Shown: one piece after another, positions 35,374 through 44,194 of the stretch
How the letters are laid out: each line of letters begins with the position of its first letter
Numbering within the stretch: position 1 is the first letter of the stretch
From: CAWBRT01 sp963696525
GTDB lineage: Bacteria; Acidobacteriota; Terriglobia; Terriglobales; Acidobacteriaceae
Length of the DNA stretch: 64,000 nt
NCBI GenBank assembly: GCA_963696525.1
Contig: CAVOKO010000010.1
Location: forward strand, 1 to 64,000
Reading direction: 5' to 3'
Notes under the pieces: generated by a model
Database searches by the model: none
Told to the model about the DNA's origin: nothing
What the model saw: the letters and a program-made list of their open reading frames with translations, nothing else
Program-made: the position numbers and the translations under genes

Positions 35374-36348
35374 CTATTTCACCGTTTCACGGATCTTGTT
35401 GGTTAGTTCCGGCAAGAGTTCCAGGAGGTCATCGACAACGCCGACGTCTGCTACCTGAAAGATCGGTGCCTTGGGATTCTTGTTGATGGCGATGATAAAA
35501 GGATTACCTTTAATGCCGGCCAGATGTTGGAACGAACCACTGATGCCACATGCCAGGTAAACTTTCGGCTTGACGGTTTGTCCAGACGAGCCCACTTGGC
35601 GGGACTTATCCAGCCACTTGGCATCGACCACGGGTCTGGAGCAGCACACCACTGCGCCCATGGCGTCGGCAAGGTCCTGGGCAATTTCCACGTTCTCCTG
35701 CTCCTGGATGCCGCGACCGATGGAAACCAGAACATCCTCTTTGCTGATGTCTACATCGCCTGCTTCGGAAACGACGGTCTCAAGATAGCGGCGCCGCGCC
35801 GCCAGAGCGCCGACTTCCGATGATTTGTCGACCACGGTCCCGCCGGCAGGAGCGCTTTCCACGGGCTTAAATGCACCAGGACGGATATTGATGACCGCGC
35901 CCGATGAGATATCGCAACGAACATGAGAACTCACCTGTCCACCAAACTCCTGGCGCACCAGTTTGAGGTAAACGCCTTCGCTGCCTCCGATGTCCATCAC
36001 GTCAGAGACAAAAGGTGCGTTCATCTTGACGGCAAGTCCCGGTGACAGATCGATTCCGAAGTGGTCATGGGGCAACAACACAATACTGGCGGGAGGTAAT
36101 ACCTTCACTAAGGCTTTGCGGACAAGTTCGGCGTTGGGGTAGGCAAGGGCTTCGTTTGAAAGCTTCCATACTTCCCCATAAGCAGTACGGAGGCCATCGC
36201 AGACCGCATCAAGTTCCGTACCGGAGCCGGTGACAATAGCCGTAGGAGACGCGCTGGCATCGATCTTTCTTGCAGCAGCCGCCAACTCGGCCGCAGAGTC
36301 ATCGACTACTCCACCTTTATGGACGATGTAGGCGAAGATCCGAGCCAT
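35374..36348 (-). CDS. etfA: Electron transfer flavoprotein alpha subunit
   Basis: A 324-residue ETF alpha. The C-terminal FAD domain has 'DVLVSIGRGIQEQENVEIA', 'VDAKWLDKSRQVGSSGQTVKP', 'YLACGISGSFQHLAGIK' and 'IIAINKNPKAPIFQVADVGVV', all hallmark segments. It pairs with EtfB to carry electrons from acyl-CoA dehydrogenase to a quinone reductase. Its ATG shares one base with the etfB stop (TAATG), showing tight coupling. The N-terminal domain is less conserved, as usual. Confidence 0.95.
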   Translation of the reverse strand: MARIFAYIVHKGGVVDDSAAELAAAARKIDASASPTAIVTGSGTELDAVCDGLRTAYGEVWKLSNEALAYPNAELVRKALVKVLPPASIVLLPHDHFGIDLSPGLAVKMNAPFVSDVMDIGGSEGVYLKLVRQEFGGQVSSHVRCDISSGAVINIRPGAFKPVESAPAGGTVVDKSSEVGALAARRRYLETVVSEAGDVDISKEDVLVSIGRGIQEQENVEIAQDLADAMGAVVCCSRPVVDAKWLDKSRQVGSSGQTVKPKVYLACGISGSFQHLAGIKGNPFIIAINKNPKAPIFQVADVGVVDDLLELLPELTNKIRETVK

Positions 36349-37136
36349 TATTTCAGCCCTCCTTTGGCTTTTACTAACTCAATCAGTTTGTCGATCATCT
36401 CTTCCCGGCTGCCCTGCAACATTTCGGCGCCCTTGCCCAGAGCGGGAACAAAATAGTCCACGCGCTTCACTTTCGCCGCGGCCTCCCCCACGGCATCGGG
36501 CTCAACCTCCAAGTCCGATGCGCCGAGGGTTGGAATCTTCACGCTGGCTACTTGCCGAATGCCTCGAATACCCACATAACGGGGTTCATTGATCCCTGTC
36601 TGAATCGAAAGCACGCACGGCAAATCGATCTCGTTCATCTCTTTGTTGCCGCCCGCGATTTCCCGGCTGATCTTCAAGGTGCCGTCAAGGACCTCGATGG
36701 AATTGACGAGAGACGCGAAGGGATAGTCCAGCATCGCCGCCATCATCCCACCCACTTGAGCTCTCCCGGCTTCCGCTTGGACTCCGGTCAAGATCAGGTC
36801 GTAGTTGCCCTTGCGCGCGAAAGCTGTCAGGATTTTCGCAATACCCGTTCCGTCTGATCCGCTAAAGGCCTCGTCTGAGATCAACACGCCGTGCTTAGCG
36901 CCCATTGCCATCTCCCGGCGCAGTATCTCCTCGTCATCGTCGTCTCCCACGGTGACGACAGTGACATTACCGCCAGCTTTGTCGACGATCTGAAGTGCCT
37001 CTTCAACCGCATAGTTATCCCATTCATTCACCGAATAGACGAGGTCGTCACGCTCGATATCGTTCCCCGCGCTGTTGAATTCAATTTCGTTTTCCGAAGT
37101 GTCGGGCACTCTTCTGACACAAACTAAAATTTCCAT
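36348..37136 (-). CDS. etfB: Electron transfer flavoprotein beta subunit
   Basis: A 262-residue ETF beta with the N-terminal 'ILVCVRRVPDTSE', the AMP/flavin-contact region 'DLILTGVQAEAGRAQVGGMMA' and 'LPCVLSIQTGINEPRYVGIRGI'. The recognition loop lies near 'NEIDLPCVLSI'. Together with EtfA it forms the soluble electron carrier. It lies between the EtfD-type reductase gene (105 bp upstream) and etfA, an order that fits a complete acyl-CoA-to-quinone electron path. Confidence 0.95.
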   Translation of the reverse strand: MEILVCVRRVPDTSENEIEFNSAGNDIERDDLVYSVNEWDNYAVEEALQIVDKAGGNVTVVTVGDDDDEEILRREMAMGAKHGVLISDEAFSGSDGTGIAKILTAFARKGNYDLILTGVQAEAGRAQVGGMMAAMLDYPFASLVNSIEVLDGTLKISREIAGGNKEMNEIDLPCVLSIQTGINEPRYVGIRGIRQVASVKIPTLGASDLEVEPDAVGEAAAKVKRVDYFVPALGKGAEMLQGSREEMIDKLIELVKAKGGLK

Positions 37137-37241
37137 TGAGCCTCCCCCAATTGCTGGTCTTCAGTAATCGCTGTGCGCGGCTTCATCCAGCTCCTTGCAC
37201 AAAACCACCGCAGTGCCTAATCCGGTGATCTGTACTGGTTC

Positions 37242-39341
37242 TCACATCGCTACGGAACTCTCACGCATGACGTGCCGGTCGACCAGTTCCGTCAGATCAA
37301 TGGCCGTCATCTTCCCTTCCATCCCCGCAACTTTGATCGCATCTTCCATATTCACCATGCAAAACGGACAAGCAGTCACGATCACATTGGCCCCGGCTTC
37401 GGCAGCCATCTTGACTCTCAACACTCCCATTCGCTGTTCTTCCTGGGGCTCGTAGAACAGCATGAGCCCACCCCCGCCGCAGCAGAACGAGCGGTCCCGG
37501 CACCGGCCCATTTCAACTCGCTGCAAGCCTGGGATGGCATCAAGCACATCTCGCGGATCGTCGTAAACTTGGTTGTGCCGCCCCAGGTAACAGGGGTCAT
37601 GGTAGGTATAGACGGCGTCCTCGCTTTCGACCCGCTTCAGCTTGATCTTTCCGGTTTTCACTTCCCTGGCGATCACCTGGCTGATGTGCTCCACCGGCGG
37701 CACGCCCTTGTAATCGTTCTTCAGGGCGTTGTAGGCATGGGGATCCGCTGTAACGATGCGCTGAACTCCGGATGCCTTGATGGCATCCACGTTGTGGTCC
37801 CGCAGGGTCATGAACAACATCTCTTCGCCGAAGCGCCGGACTTCGTGACCACTATCCTTCTCGGCAGCGCCCAGGATGCCAAAATCCTCTCCGGCATCGC
37901 TAAGAATCCTCGCCGTGGCCCGGCCAATCGACTGCATCCGGTCATCGTAGGAGGTGATACTGTCGACAAAGTACAGAGTGGCCGCACGATTGTTCCCACT
38001 CAGGACCTTGACTTGGCAGGTCTGCTGAAACTCCTTCGCCTTGGCCCAGTCGGCTTTCTTTTTCTCCATCTTGCCGTATGGGTTACCGCGGCTCTCGAGA
38101 GCCTTCAACGGCTTTTGCAGCGACTGCGGCACATTACCTTCGTCGATCATGCCGCGCCGCAGATCGACGATCTTGTCGATGTACTCCATCATCAGCGGGC
38201 ATTCCTCTTCACACGCGCCGCAGGTGGTGCAGGACCAGATCTCGTCCGCCGAAAAAATACCACCGACCAAGGGCTCGCCTTCGCGCCGGCTTCCGAAAAG
38301 CGGATAATGCCGGAAGCTGTAATCTCTTGCCTTGATGGTGATGAATCTCGGCGATAATGGTCTTCCCACGGCATTAGCGGGACACTGATCCGAGCACCTG
38401 CCGCAGTCCGCGCAGGAGTAGAAATCCAGCATGTGTTTCCAGGTGAAGTCCTCGAACTTTTTTACTCCGAAGGATTTCACCTGATCCAACTGCTCATCGC
38501 TAATCCCCCACCTCACCGGCTTTACGGTTCCACGATACAACTTCGCGAAGTAGACATTGAAAAATGAGGTGATGACGTGAAAATGTTTTCCCAAGGGCAG
38601 GAAACAGAGAAAAGCAAAGAAGGTCAATTCATGGATTAGATAGCTGCTCAGATGTAGAGCCTGGAGCCACGGCCGCGCCGTTGAAAGTAGCGTGTTCTTC
38701 ATCATCCAAGCCAACGACAGCGGAGCCAACGTTTCCGCCGGTTGGCCAAGTTGCATCTGGAAGGCAGCCTTACTGGCTTCGAAAACGCTCTCGGAAGCAA
38801 TCAGGATTGCAATCAGCCCCAAAACGAGAATGGCTTCAGCCGTGTGATCCTTGCCGTATCTTGCCGGTACCGCGTACCGTGCTGGTTGGATGATACCCCG
38901 GCGAATCGCGGCGATCACCACGCAGAGCAATACCAGAGTTGCGGCATAGTCCTTAATCAGGTTGTAGCAATGGCCCACGATGCCTGAGAAACCCGGAATA
39001 ACGAAATGATCGGAGATACCGAGCGCCACAAGCGAAACAGAACGAATCGACAGTGCCAGGAAGCCGGCAAAGAGAATGATATGAAGGACACCCGCAACCA
39101 AGTAGCGCGGTTGCTTCCATTGACCCAGCCAGAATTTCAAGCTTCTCGTGAATCGAACCGATATTTGGTCAAGACGAAAATCCGGTGCGCCTCGCAGCAG
39201 CGGCGCCACGCGTTTCATCATGAGATAGGCAAAGCACACTATGCCCAAGAGGGGAAGAATCGAGAACAGCACTCGCCCCGGCACTAACCAGTACGTCGCT
39301 TGCGCGGGTGAATCTATAGCTTCTGCGATGATGCCCGACAT
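37242..39341 (-). CDS. etfD: EtfD-type membrane Fe-S oxidoreductase (ETF:quinone reductase)
   Basis: A 699-residue fusion. The N-terminal about 280 residues contain six or so TM helices with His residues suited to b-type haem, as in NarI-like subunits. Two ferredoxin motifs follow ('CADCGRCSDQCP' and 'CTTCGACEEECP'), then two HdrD/CCG-type domains. The second CCG domain keeps its Cys ('DPCYLGRHN', 'SFCCGGGG', 'TACPFCMVN'). The first has lost them ('VDSITS', 'EKDSG', 'ADPHAYN'). Homologues next to etfAB (EtfD, e.g. Rv0338c) pass electrons from ETF to menaquinone; that role is inferred here from architecture and context. It starts after GGGAGC. Confidence 0.88.
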   Translation of the reverse strand: MSGIIAEAIDSPAQATYWLVPGRVLFSILPLLGIVCFAYLMMKRVAPLLRGAPDFRLDQISVRFTRSLKFWLGQWKQPRYLVAGVLHIILFAGFLALSIRSVSLVALGISDHFVIPGFSGIVGHCYNLIKDYAATLVLLCVVIAAIRRGIIQPARYAVPARYGKDHTAEAILVLGLIAILIASESVFEASKAAFQMQLGQPAETLAPLSLAWMMKNTLLSTARPWLQALHLSSYLIHELTFFAFLCFLPLGKHFHVITSFFNVYFAKLYRGTVKPVRWGISDEQLDQVKSFGVKKFEDFTWKHMLDFYSCADCGRCSDQCPANAVGRPLSPRFITIKARDYSFRHYPLFGSRREGEPLVGGIFSADEIWSCTTCGACEEECPLMMEYIDKIVDLRRGMIDEGNVPQSLQKPLKALESRGNPYGKMEKKKADWAKAKEFQQTCQVKVLSGNNRAATLYFVDSITSYDDRMQSIGRATARILSDAGEDFGILGAAEKDSGHEVRRFGEEMLFMTLRDHNVDAIKASGVQRIVTADPHAYNALKNDYKGVPPVEHISQVIAREVKTGKIKLKRVESEDAVYTYHDPCYLGRHNQVYDDPRDVLDAIPGLQRVEMGRCRDRSFCCGGGGLMLFYEPQEEQRMGVLRVKMAAEAGANVIVTACPFCMVNMEDAIKVAGMEGKMTAIDLTELVDRHVMRESSVAM

Positions 39342-39411
39342 CTACAGCTCCCAAGAGTCTTTGAACCAGGGTTAGATTTCAACGGAACCGGCTGGCTTCA
39401 CGATTCGATCC

Positions 39412-39864
39412 TTACCCGTAAGGAACCGGATTCTTCTCGAGCCAGTGCGCATCTCGCGCGACATCGATGTTCTTTTTCGCTCCGCGAGCCATGCCTCCAG
39501 CCAAACGCCGCGTGCCCCAAGCCATTCCGGTCGTGAGCCCAATCGCCGCTCCGAGCAAACTAGCTCCCAGGACCGCACCGTAGTTAGGTTTGCGTCTGTG
39601 TCCAAGGGATGCGCCCAGCGCGCCGACGTAAGCCCCGATGACCGACGGCATCCACGAGTTGCGAACTGAACCAAGCAGGACTGAACTAACGGGGTCGCCC
39701 TCAAGGGTCTTCTTCTGCGCGGAGCGCGCACCCTCCAAACCAGAACTAATCAGGCTGCGGCCGTAATCGATGTTGGATTCAATCCATTCGCGAGTTGTCA
39801 CCTTGATACCTGGCCTCTTTAGTTGACGGCCGACGCCGATTAACCTGGCGAGGCCGGATTTCAC
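39412..39864 (-). CDS. Small glycine-rich membrane-associated protein, unknown function
   Basis: A 150-residue protein that I do not recognise. The N-terminal half is amphipathic and basic; the C-terminal half has two Gly/Ala-rich hydrophobic stretches, 'SVIGAYVGALGASLG' (about 74-88) and 'GAVLGASLLGAAIGLTTGMAWG' region (about 95-116, glycine-zipper spacing), separated by 'HRRKPNY'. It is placed 6 bp after the carboxyltransferase gene and 70 bp before etfD, so it is part of the operon. A membrane anchor or scaffold for the carboxylase/ETF/synthase set is conceivable but only inferred from position. Confidence 0.7.
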   Translation of the reverse strand: MKSGLARLIGVGRQLKRPGIKVTTREWIESNIDYGRSLISSGLEGARSAQKKTLEGDPVSSVLLGSVRNSWMPSVIGAYVGALGASLGHRRKPNYGAVLGASLLGAAIGLTTGMAWGTRRLAGGMARGAKKNIDVARDAHWLEKNPVPYG

Positions 39865-39870
39865 GTTAGC

Positions 39871-41451
39871 TCACAGTGGAATGTTTCCATGCTTTCTGTG
39901 AGGTCGCGTCTCCTGTTTGTTGCGCAACGTTTCCAGAATTTCGATGAGCCGCATCCGCGTCTCTCTCGGCGCAATTACCGCATCGATGTAACCGCGGCTC
40001 GCGGCGATATACGGGTTGTAAAACGTTTTGCGATAGCTATCGATGATTTCCTGCCGTTTGGCATCCGGATCGGCGGCTTCTTGAATCTCCCGGCGGAAGA
40101 TAACGTTGGCCGCGCCTTCGGCGCCCATCACCGCAATCTCGGCAGTGGGCCAAGCCAGCGTCATGTCGGCTCCGAGGTGGCGGGAGCACATGGCAATATA
40201 AGCGCCGCCGTAATTCTTGCGGGTGATCAACGTCATCTTGGGCACGGTAGCTTCGGAATAGGACCAGAGCAGCTTCGCGCCATGACGAATAACTCCGCTC
40301 CACTCCTGATCGGTTCCGGGCAGGTAACCCGGCACGTCGGCAATCGTCAGCAGAGGGATGTTGAAGCAATCGCAGAATCGAATAAACCTGGTCGCCTTAT
40401 CCGAGGCATTTACATCAAGACAGCCGGCAAGATACATGGGCTGGTTGGCGACGATACCGATGGACTGGCCGTTCAATCTCCCGAGTCCAATGATCATGTT
40501 CTGGGCAAAATAGGCTTGAACCTCGAAGAAATCGCCGTTATCCACGATCGACCGGATGATTTGCTGCATATCGTAAGTTGTCTTGGGATTGTCGGGCATA
40601 ATTGCGTCCAGCGCCGGGTCGAGACGATCCGGGCTGTCGCCGGTGTCCACCTGTGGCGCGATTTCCCTGTTGTTGCTGGGCAGAAAGGACAACATCTTCC
40701 TGATCTGCTCGATGCAGTCCCAGTCGTCCTCGGCGGCAAAATGAGCGACCCCGCTCCGGCTGTTGTGGGTCATGGCGCCACCCAGTTCTTCCTGACTGAC
40801 CTCCTCTCCTGTTACCGCTCTGATGACGTCCGGCCCGGTAATAAACATGTAGCTTGTGTTCTTAACCATGAAGACCCAGTCGGCCATAGCCGGCGAGTAC
40901 ACGGCGCCTCCGGCGCACGGCCCCATGATTGCCGAAATCTGCGGGATCATTCCGGAAGAAACTGCATTGCGATAGAAGATATCCCCGAAACCGGAAAGCG
41001 AGTCCACGCCTTCCTGGATGCGAGCGCCCCCCGAGTCATTGATGCCGACAAAAGGGATTCCGGCCTTGAGGGCCATATCCATGACCTTGCAAATCTTCTT
41101 GGCGTGCATCTCACCGAGGCTTCCGGCTCGTGCGGTGAAATCCTGGGCAAAAGCCGCAACCGGCCGCCCGTCGATCTTGCCAAAGCCTGTTATGACGCCG
41201 TCGGCGGCGATTTCCGCCTTCTCGATCCCAAACATCGTCCCACGATGCTTCATGAACATATCTGTTTCCCGGAAAGTGCCTGGGTCGAACAGCAAGTCAA
41301 GCCTTTCGCGGGCGGTAAGCTTTCCCCGTTGCCGCTGCGCGGCCACAGCCGCGGCCCCGCCCATCTGCTTAGCCTGATGAATTTTTTCGTGCAATTCTTC
41401 AAGCTTTTCGGCTACAGCGCCCAGCTTCGTCTGAGTAACAGCGGCTGCCAT
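39871..41451 (-). CDS. Acyl-CoA carboxylase carboxyltransferase (beta) subunit
   Basis: A 526-residue carboxyltransferase of the PccB/AccD5/MmdA family, with both crotonase-like halves: 'QRGKLTARERLDLLFDPGTF', oxyanion Gly in 'SGGARIQEGVDSLSGFGDIF' and 'MGPCAGGAVYSPA', and in the second half 'DVPGYLPGTDQEW' and 'GGAYIAMCSRHLGAD'. In actinobacterial homologues the residue after GGAY affects substrate choice (Asp for propionyl-CoA, Ile with acetyl-CoA use); here it is Ile, which together with the malonyl-type AT of the synthase hints at malonyl-CoA production. This is suggestive only. A biotin carrier gene precedes it; no biotin carboxylase is in the window. Confidence 0.9.
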   Translation of the reverse strand: MAAAVTQTKLGAVAEKLEELHEKIHQAKQMGGAAAVAAQRQRGKLTARERLDLLFDPGTFRETDMFMKHRGTMFGIEKAEIAADGVITGFGKIDGRPVAAFAQDFTARAGSLGEMHAKKICKVMDMALKAGIPFVGINDSGGARIQEGVDSLSGFGDIFYRNAVSSGMIPQISAIMGPCAGGAVYSPAMADWVFMVKNTSYMFITGPDVIRAVTGEEVSQEELGGAMTHNSRSGVAHFAAEDDWDCIEQIRKMLSFLPSNNREIAPQVDTGDSPDRLDPALDAIMPDNPKTTYDMQQIIRSIVDNGDFFEVQAYFAQNMIIGLGRLNGQSIGIVANQPMYLAGCLDVNASDKATRFIRFCDCFNIPLLTIADVPGYLPGTDQEWSGVIRHGAKLLWSYSEATVPKMTLITRKNYGGAYIAMCSRHLGADMTLAWPTAEIAVMGAEGAANVIFRREIQEAADPDAKRQEIIDSYRKTFYNPYIAASRGYIDAVIAPRETRMRLIEILETLRNKQETRPHRKHGNIPL

Positions 41452-41545
41452 GTGCTACCTCTCTAATCCTGAATTCATTTCGTCTCTGCTTGTTTCTTCT
41501 GAGTTCTATATCCGGAGAAACCTCTACCGTCATGGTCGCTAGCTT

Positions 41546-42031
41546 CTAGGCGATGACAGCGAGTACCGCGCCTTTCGCCACTTTCTTGCCCTCCCCGCAT
41601 GGGAGGGAAACGACCCTGCCGGCTGCGGGAGCAGTAATCAAGTTTTCCATCTTCATGGCGTCCAAGATCAGAATGAGATCGCCTTTTTTCACCTCGTCCC
41701 CGACCTTCTTGTCGCACCGCATGATCACCCCGGGCATGGGCGCTACGATTCGCTGCGCTCCGCTGACTGCTCCGCCAGGCGTCTGGCGTAAGAGCAGACT
41801 CAAGTCGCCGATTGCCATCTTGGCATCGTCGAATGTGCGCTTGTGCTTGGGTGCCATCTTCGCCACGTGCTCACCGATCTCGGCAAGCAGTTTCATCGCT
41901 TGGTCGATCTTTTCAGCAACCAGCCGCAACTCTTCCGCTTGCTCGCGCTCGGAAAACGGATCTTCATTGGACCTGACCGGATGGCTCACCACGAACGGCT
42001 CCGAGCTAACTTTCCGGTGTTCATCCGGCAT
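41546..42031 (-). CDS. Biotin carboxyl carrier protein
   Basis: A 161-residue protein whose last 75 residues are a biotinyl domain: 'IVAPMPGVI', biotinylation Lys in 'DAMKMENLITAP' and 'VAKGAVLAVI'. The N-terminal part is charged and helical with no recognised fold. The start at 42031 is fixed by AAGGAG six bases upstream; an in-frame earlier ATG at 42088 has no such site. As first gene of the minus-strand operon it should serve the adjacent carboxyltransferase, using a biotin carboxylase encoded elsewhere. Confidence 0.88.
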   Translation of the reverse strand: MPDEHRKVSSEPFVVSHPVRSNEDPFSEREQAEELRLVAEKIDQAMKLLAEIGEHVAKMAPKHKRTFDDAKMAIGDLSLLLRQTPGGAVSGAQRIVAPMPGVIMRCDKKVGDEVKKGDLILILDAMKMENLITAPAAGRVVSLPCGEGKKVAKGAVLAVIA

Positions 42032-42626
42032 TGCGCTCTCCTTCAAATATTTTCGGTGCTTCGGTTTCGTACCCGGCGTGTCGAGCAAAAAGGGTCCATC
42101 GGGTTAGGAGGTGTTCCTGATTGAAAACTTCACCGTAATTGGTTCGATACCAGACATAAACCTTAGAAACCTCAGGTATATCGTTTAGTCCGAATAATAT
42201 GCATAATCTGTGATTGGCGTCACGTAGTTATGTGCTTAAATGCGTCTCGAAGAGTAATTTCTTCCGCGGGGCACCATAAAAATGGGGTAATTCCGATTGG
42301 ATTCCCTAATAGGCGCACGCGTATCCGAAGTGCATGACCTCATGGTTCCGCAAAATAGCCATTTCGTACCCTCACCGGTTTCGACCTCTATGCTCAGCAA
42401 GGCGGGCGAGACCCATGGCAGTAGCAACCTCCATCGCAACCAACTATGCTATGCATGTTGTACACATGTAGCGAGCTGTGTTCGCTGCCTCCGGCATGCG
42501 CACAGACGCAGCGTTTGAGCTTGCTGTAGCTTGTTTAGTAGCTGTCGTTGGTCGAAGACAATCACGAGCAATGGACACCTCAAGCAGCGTGCTAGTTCTC
42601 AATCCAAACCGTGCGTGAGGGAAGCG
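42032..42626. other. Divergent intergenic region: promoters of the synthase operon and aldehyde dehydrogenase
   Basis: About 595 bp between the biotin carrier gene (minus) and aldehyde dehydrogenase gene (plus). The part 42110-42260 is markedly AT-rich ('cgtttagtccgaataatatg' near 42182) and is the likely location of the synthase-operon promoter. No named operator was recognised. Confidence 0.45.
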
Positions 42627-44075
42627 ATGGGAGCTATCAACTTGGCGGACGCTCAATCCTCAAGCAGCGCCCCAGAAAATCTAGCGCAGCTTTTGTTGCG
42701 ACAGCGCGCAGCCTTCCTCGCAGCGGGGGCGCCGTCTCTCGACGAACGGCTCGACGATCTGCGCCGGCTTCGACAGGCGATCAAGAGCCATGCGTCTCGG
42801 ATCGCCACGCTGATCTCCGACGATTTCGGCAACCGTTCGCGGCACGAGACCTTGATTGCGGACGTCTGGCCGGTACTGGCGGCCATTCGCCATACGATGA
42901 AACACTTACCCCGTTGGATGAAGCCGACACGGGTTCCCATCGGTGTTGAACTGAGCTGGGGCCATGCCCGGATTCTTTGTCAGCCGGTAGGTGTCGTCGG
43001 AATCATCAGCCCATGGAACTATCCATTTCAGCTCGCACTGACACCGCTGATGTCGGCGCTCGCCGCGGGCAACCGCGTTATGTTGAAGCCGTCGGAACTC
43101 ACGCCGCGCACCGCGGAATTTTTGGCCGATTTCCTCGCCCGCCTGTTTCCTTCCGAAAAGGTTGCGACGGTCCTGGGCGATGGAAATGTGGGAGCGGCAT
43201 TCTCGCGGCTGCCATTCGATCACCTGTTCTACACGGGATCGACCGCGGTTGGCCGCTTGGTAATGCAGGCGGCAGCCGCGAACCTCACCCCAGTGACGCT
43301 CGAACTGGGAGGCAAGTCCCCTTGCATTGTGGGAGAGGATGCCCGGCTACCGGCCGCCGTCGATTCCATCATCTACGGCAAGCTGCTAAGTGCCGGCCAG
43401 ACGTGTATCGCGCCGGATTACGTGCTGCTGCCCGAGTGGCGTTGTGAAGAGTTCATCAATCTCGCCACGCGGGCAGTGAAGAAATTTTATCCGAGCCTGA
43501 AGGCCAATCCCGATTACACCTCGATAGTCAACGAGCGCCATTACCGCCGGATCATGCAGTATCTCGACGAGGCAAAGAGCAGGGGTGCCCGGGTCATTGA
43601 GTTCAATCCCTCTCAGGAACTACTCCTGCCCGAAGAACGTAAGGTGCCACCCACACTCGTTGTCGATCCCGATGATGAACTGGCGCTGATGCGCGAAGAG
43701 ATTTTTGGTCCGGTGTTGGTGCTGAAAACCTACCGCCGGATCAGGGAAGCGATCGATTACATCAATCGCCGGCCGCGACCGCTCGCGCTCTACTATTTCG
43801 GAAACGACCGAGCCGGCCTTGATGAGGTGCTGAGCAAGACCGTCTCCGGGGATGTCTCGGTCAATAACACGCTGATGCATATCGTGGTCAACGACCTGCC
43901 ATTTGGCGGAGTTGGCGCCTCCGGCATCGGTGCATATCATGGTGAGTTCGGCTTCCAGGCGTTCTCGCACCGCAAGGGTGTATTCGTGCAGAGCCGAATC
44001 AACAGCACGGTCCTGTTACGCCCGCCCTTCGGCCGGCTTACGGAATGGATACTGAAGCTGTTGATGAGACGCTAG
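42627..44075 (+). CDS. Aldehyde dehydrogenase (coniferyl-aldehyde/fatty-aldehyde type)
   Basis: A 482-residue NAD(P)-dependent ALDH. Catalytic Cys lies in 'SAGQTCIAPDYV', the general base Glu in 'VTLELGGKSPCIVG', and the cofactor loop in 'FYTGSTAVGRLVM'. 'EEIFGPVLVLKTY' and 'VNDLPFGGVGASGIGAYHG' are typical of the class with long or aromatic aldehydes and a hydrophobic C-terminus ('LLRPPFGRLTEWILKLLMRR') that may touch the membrane. The start at 42627 follows GAGGGAAG; the longer frame from 42531 lacks a site. It is divergent from the synthase operon and could oxidise fatty aldehydes; the link is positional only. Confidence 0.88.
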   Translation: MGAINLADAQSSSSAPENLAQLLLRQRAAFLAAGAPSLDERLDDLRRLRQAIKSHASRIATLISDDFGNRSRHETLIADVWPVLAAIRHTMKHLPRWMKPTRVPIGVELSWGHARILCQPVGVVGIISPWNYPFQLALTPLMSALAAGNRVMLKPSELTPRTAEFLADFLARLFPSEKVATVLGDGNVGAAFSRLPFDHLFYTGSTAVGRLVMQAAAANLTPVTLELGGKSPCIVGEDARLPAAVDSIIYGKLLSAGQTCIAPDYVLLPEWRCEEFINLATRAVKKFYPSLKANPDYTSIVNERHYRRIMQYLDEAKSRGARVIEFNPSQELLLPEERKVPPTLVVDPDDELALMREEIFGPVLVLKTYRRIREAIDYINRRPRPLALYYFGNDRAGLDEVLSKTVSGDVSVNNTLMHIVVNDLPFGGVGASGIGAYHGEFGFQAFSHRKGVFVQSRINSTVLLRPPFGRLTEWILKLLMRR

Positions 44076-44194
44076 CAGGCTGCTGGCAAAGTCGTGTTAG
44101 ATGCGTGGTCTTGAAGAGGTACGGTGCGGATCTTCGGCACGTGCCGATATCGCGGCGTTGATCTCATGCATGAGCGCGGGGGTTATGATTCTGC

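Noticed and set aside
39889..41466. 525-codon plus-strand open frame opposite the carboxyltransferase gene
   Set aside because: It is fully antisense to a strongly recognised gene and its product has no domain pattern; long shadow frames are common in GC-rich DNA.
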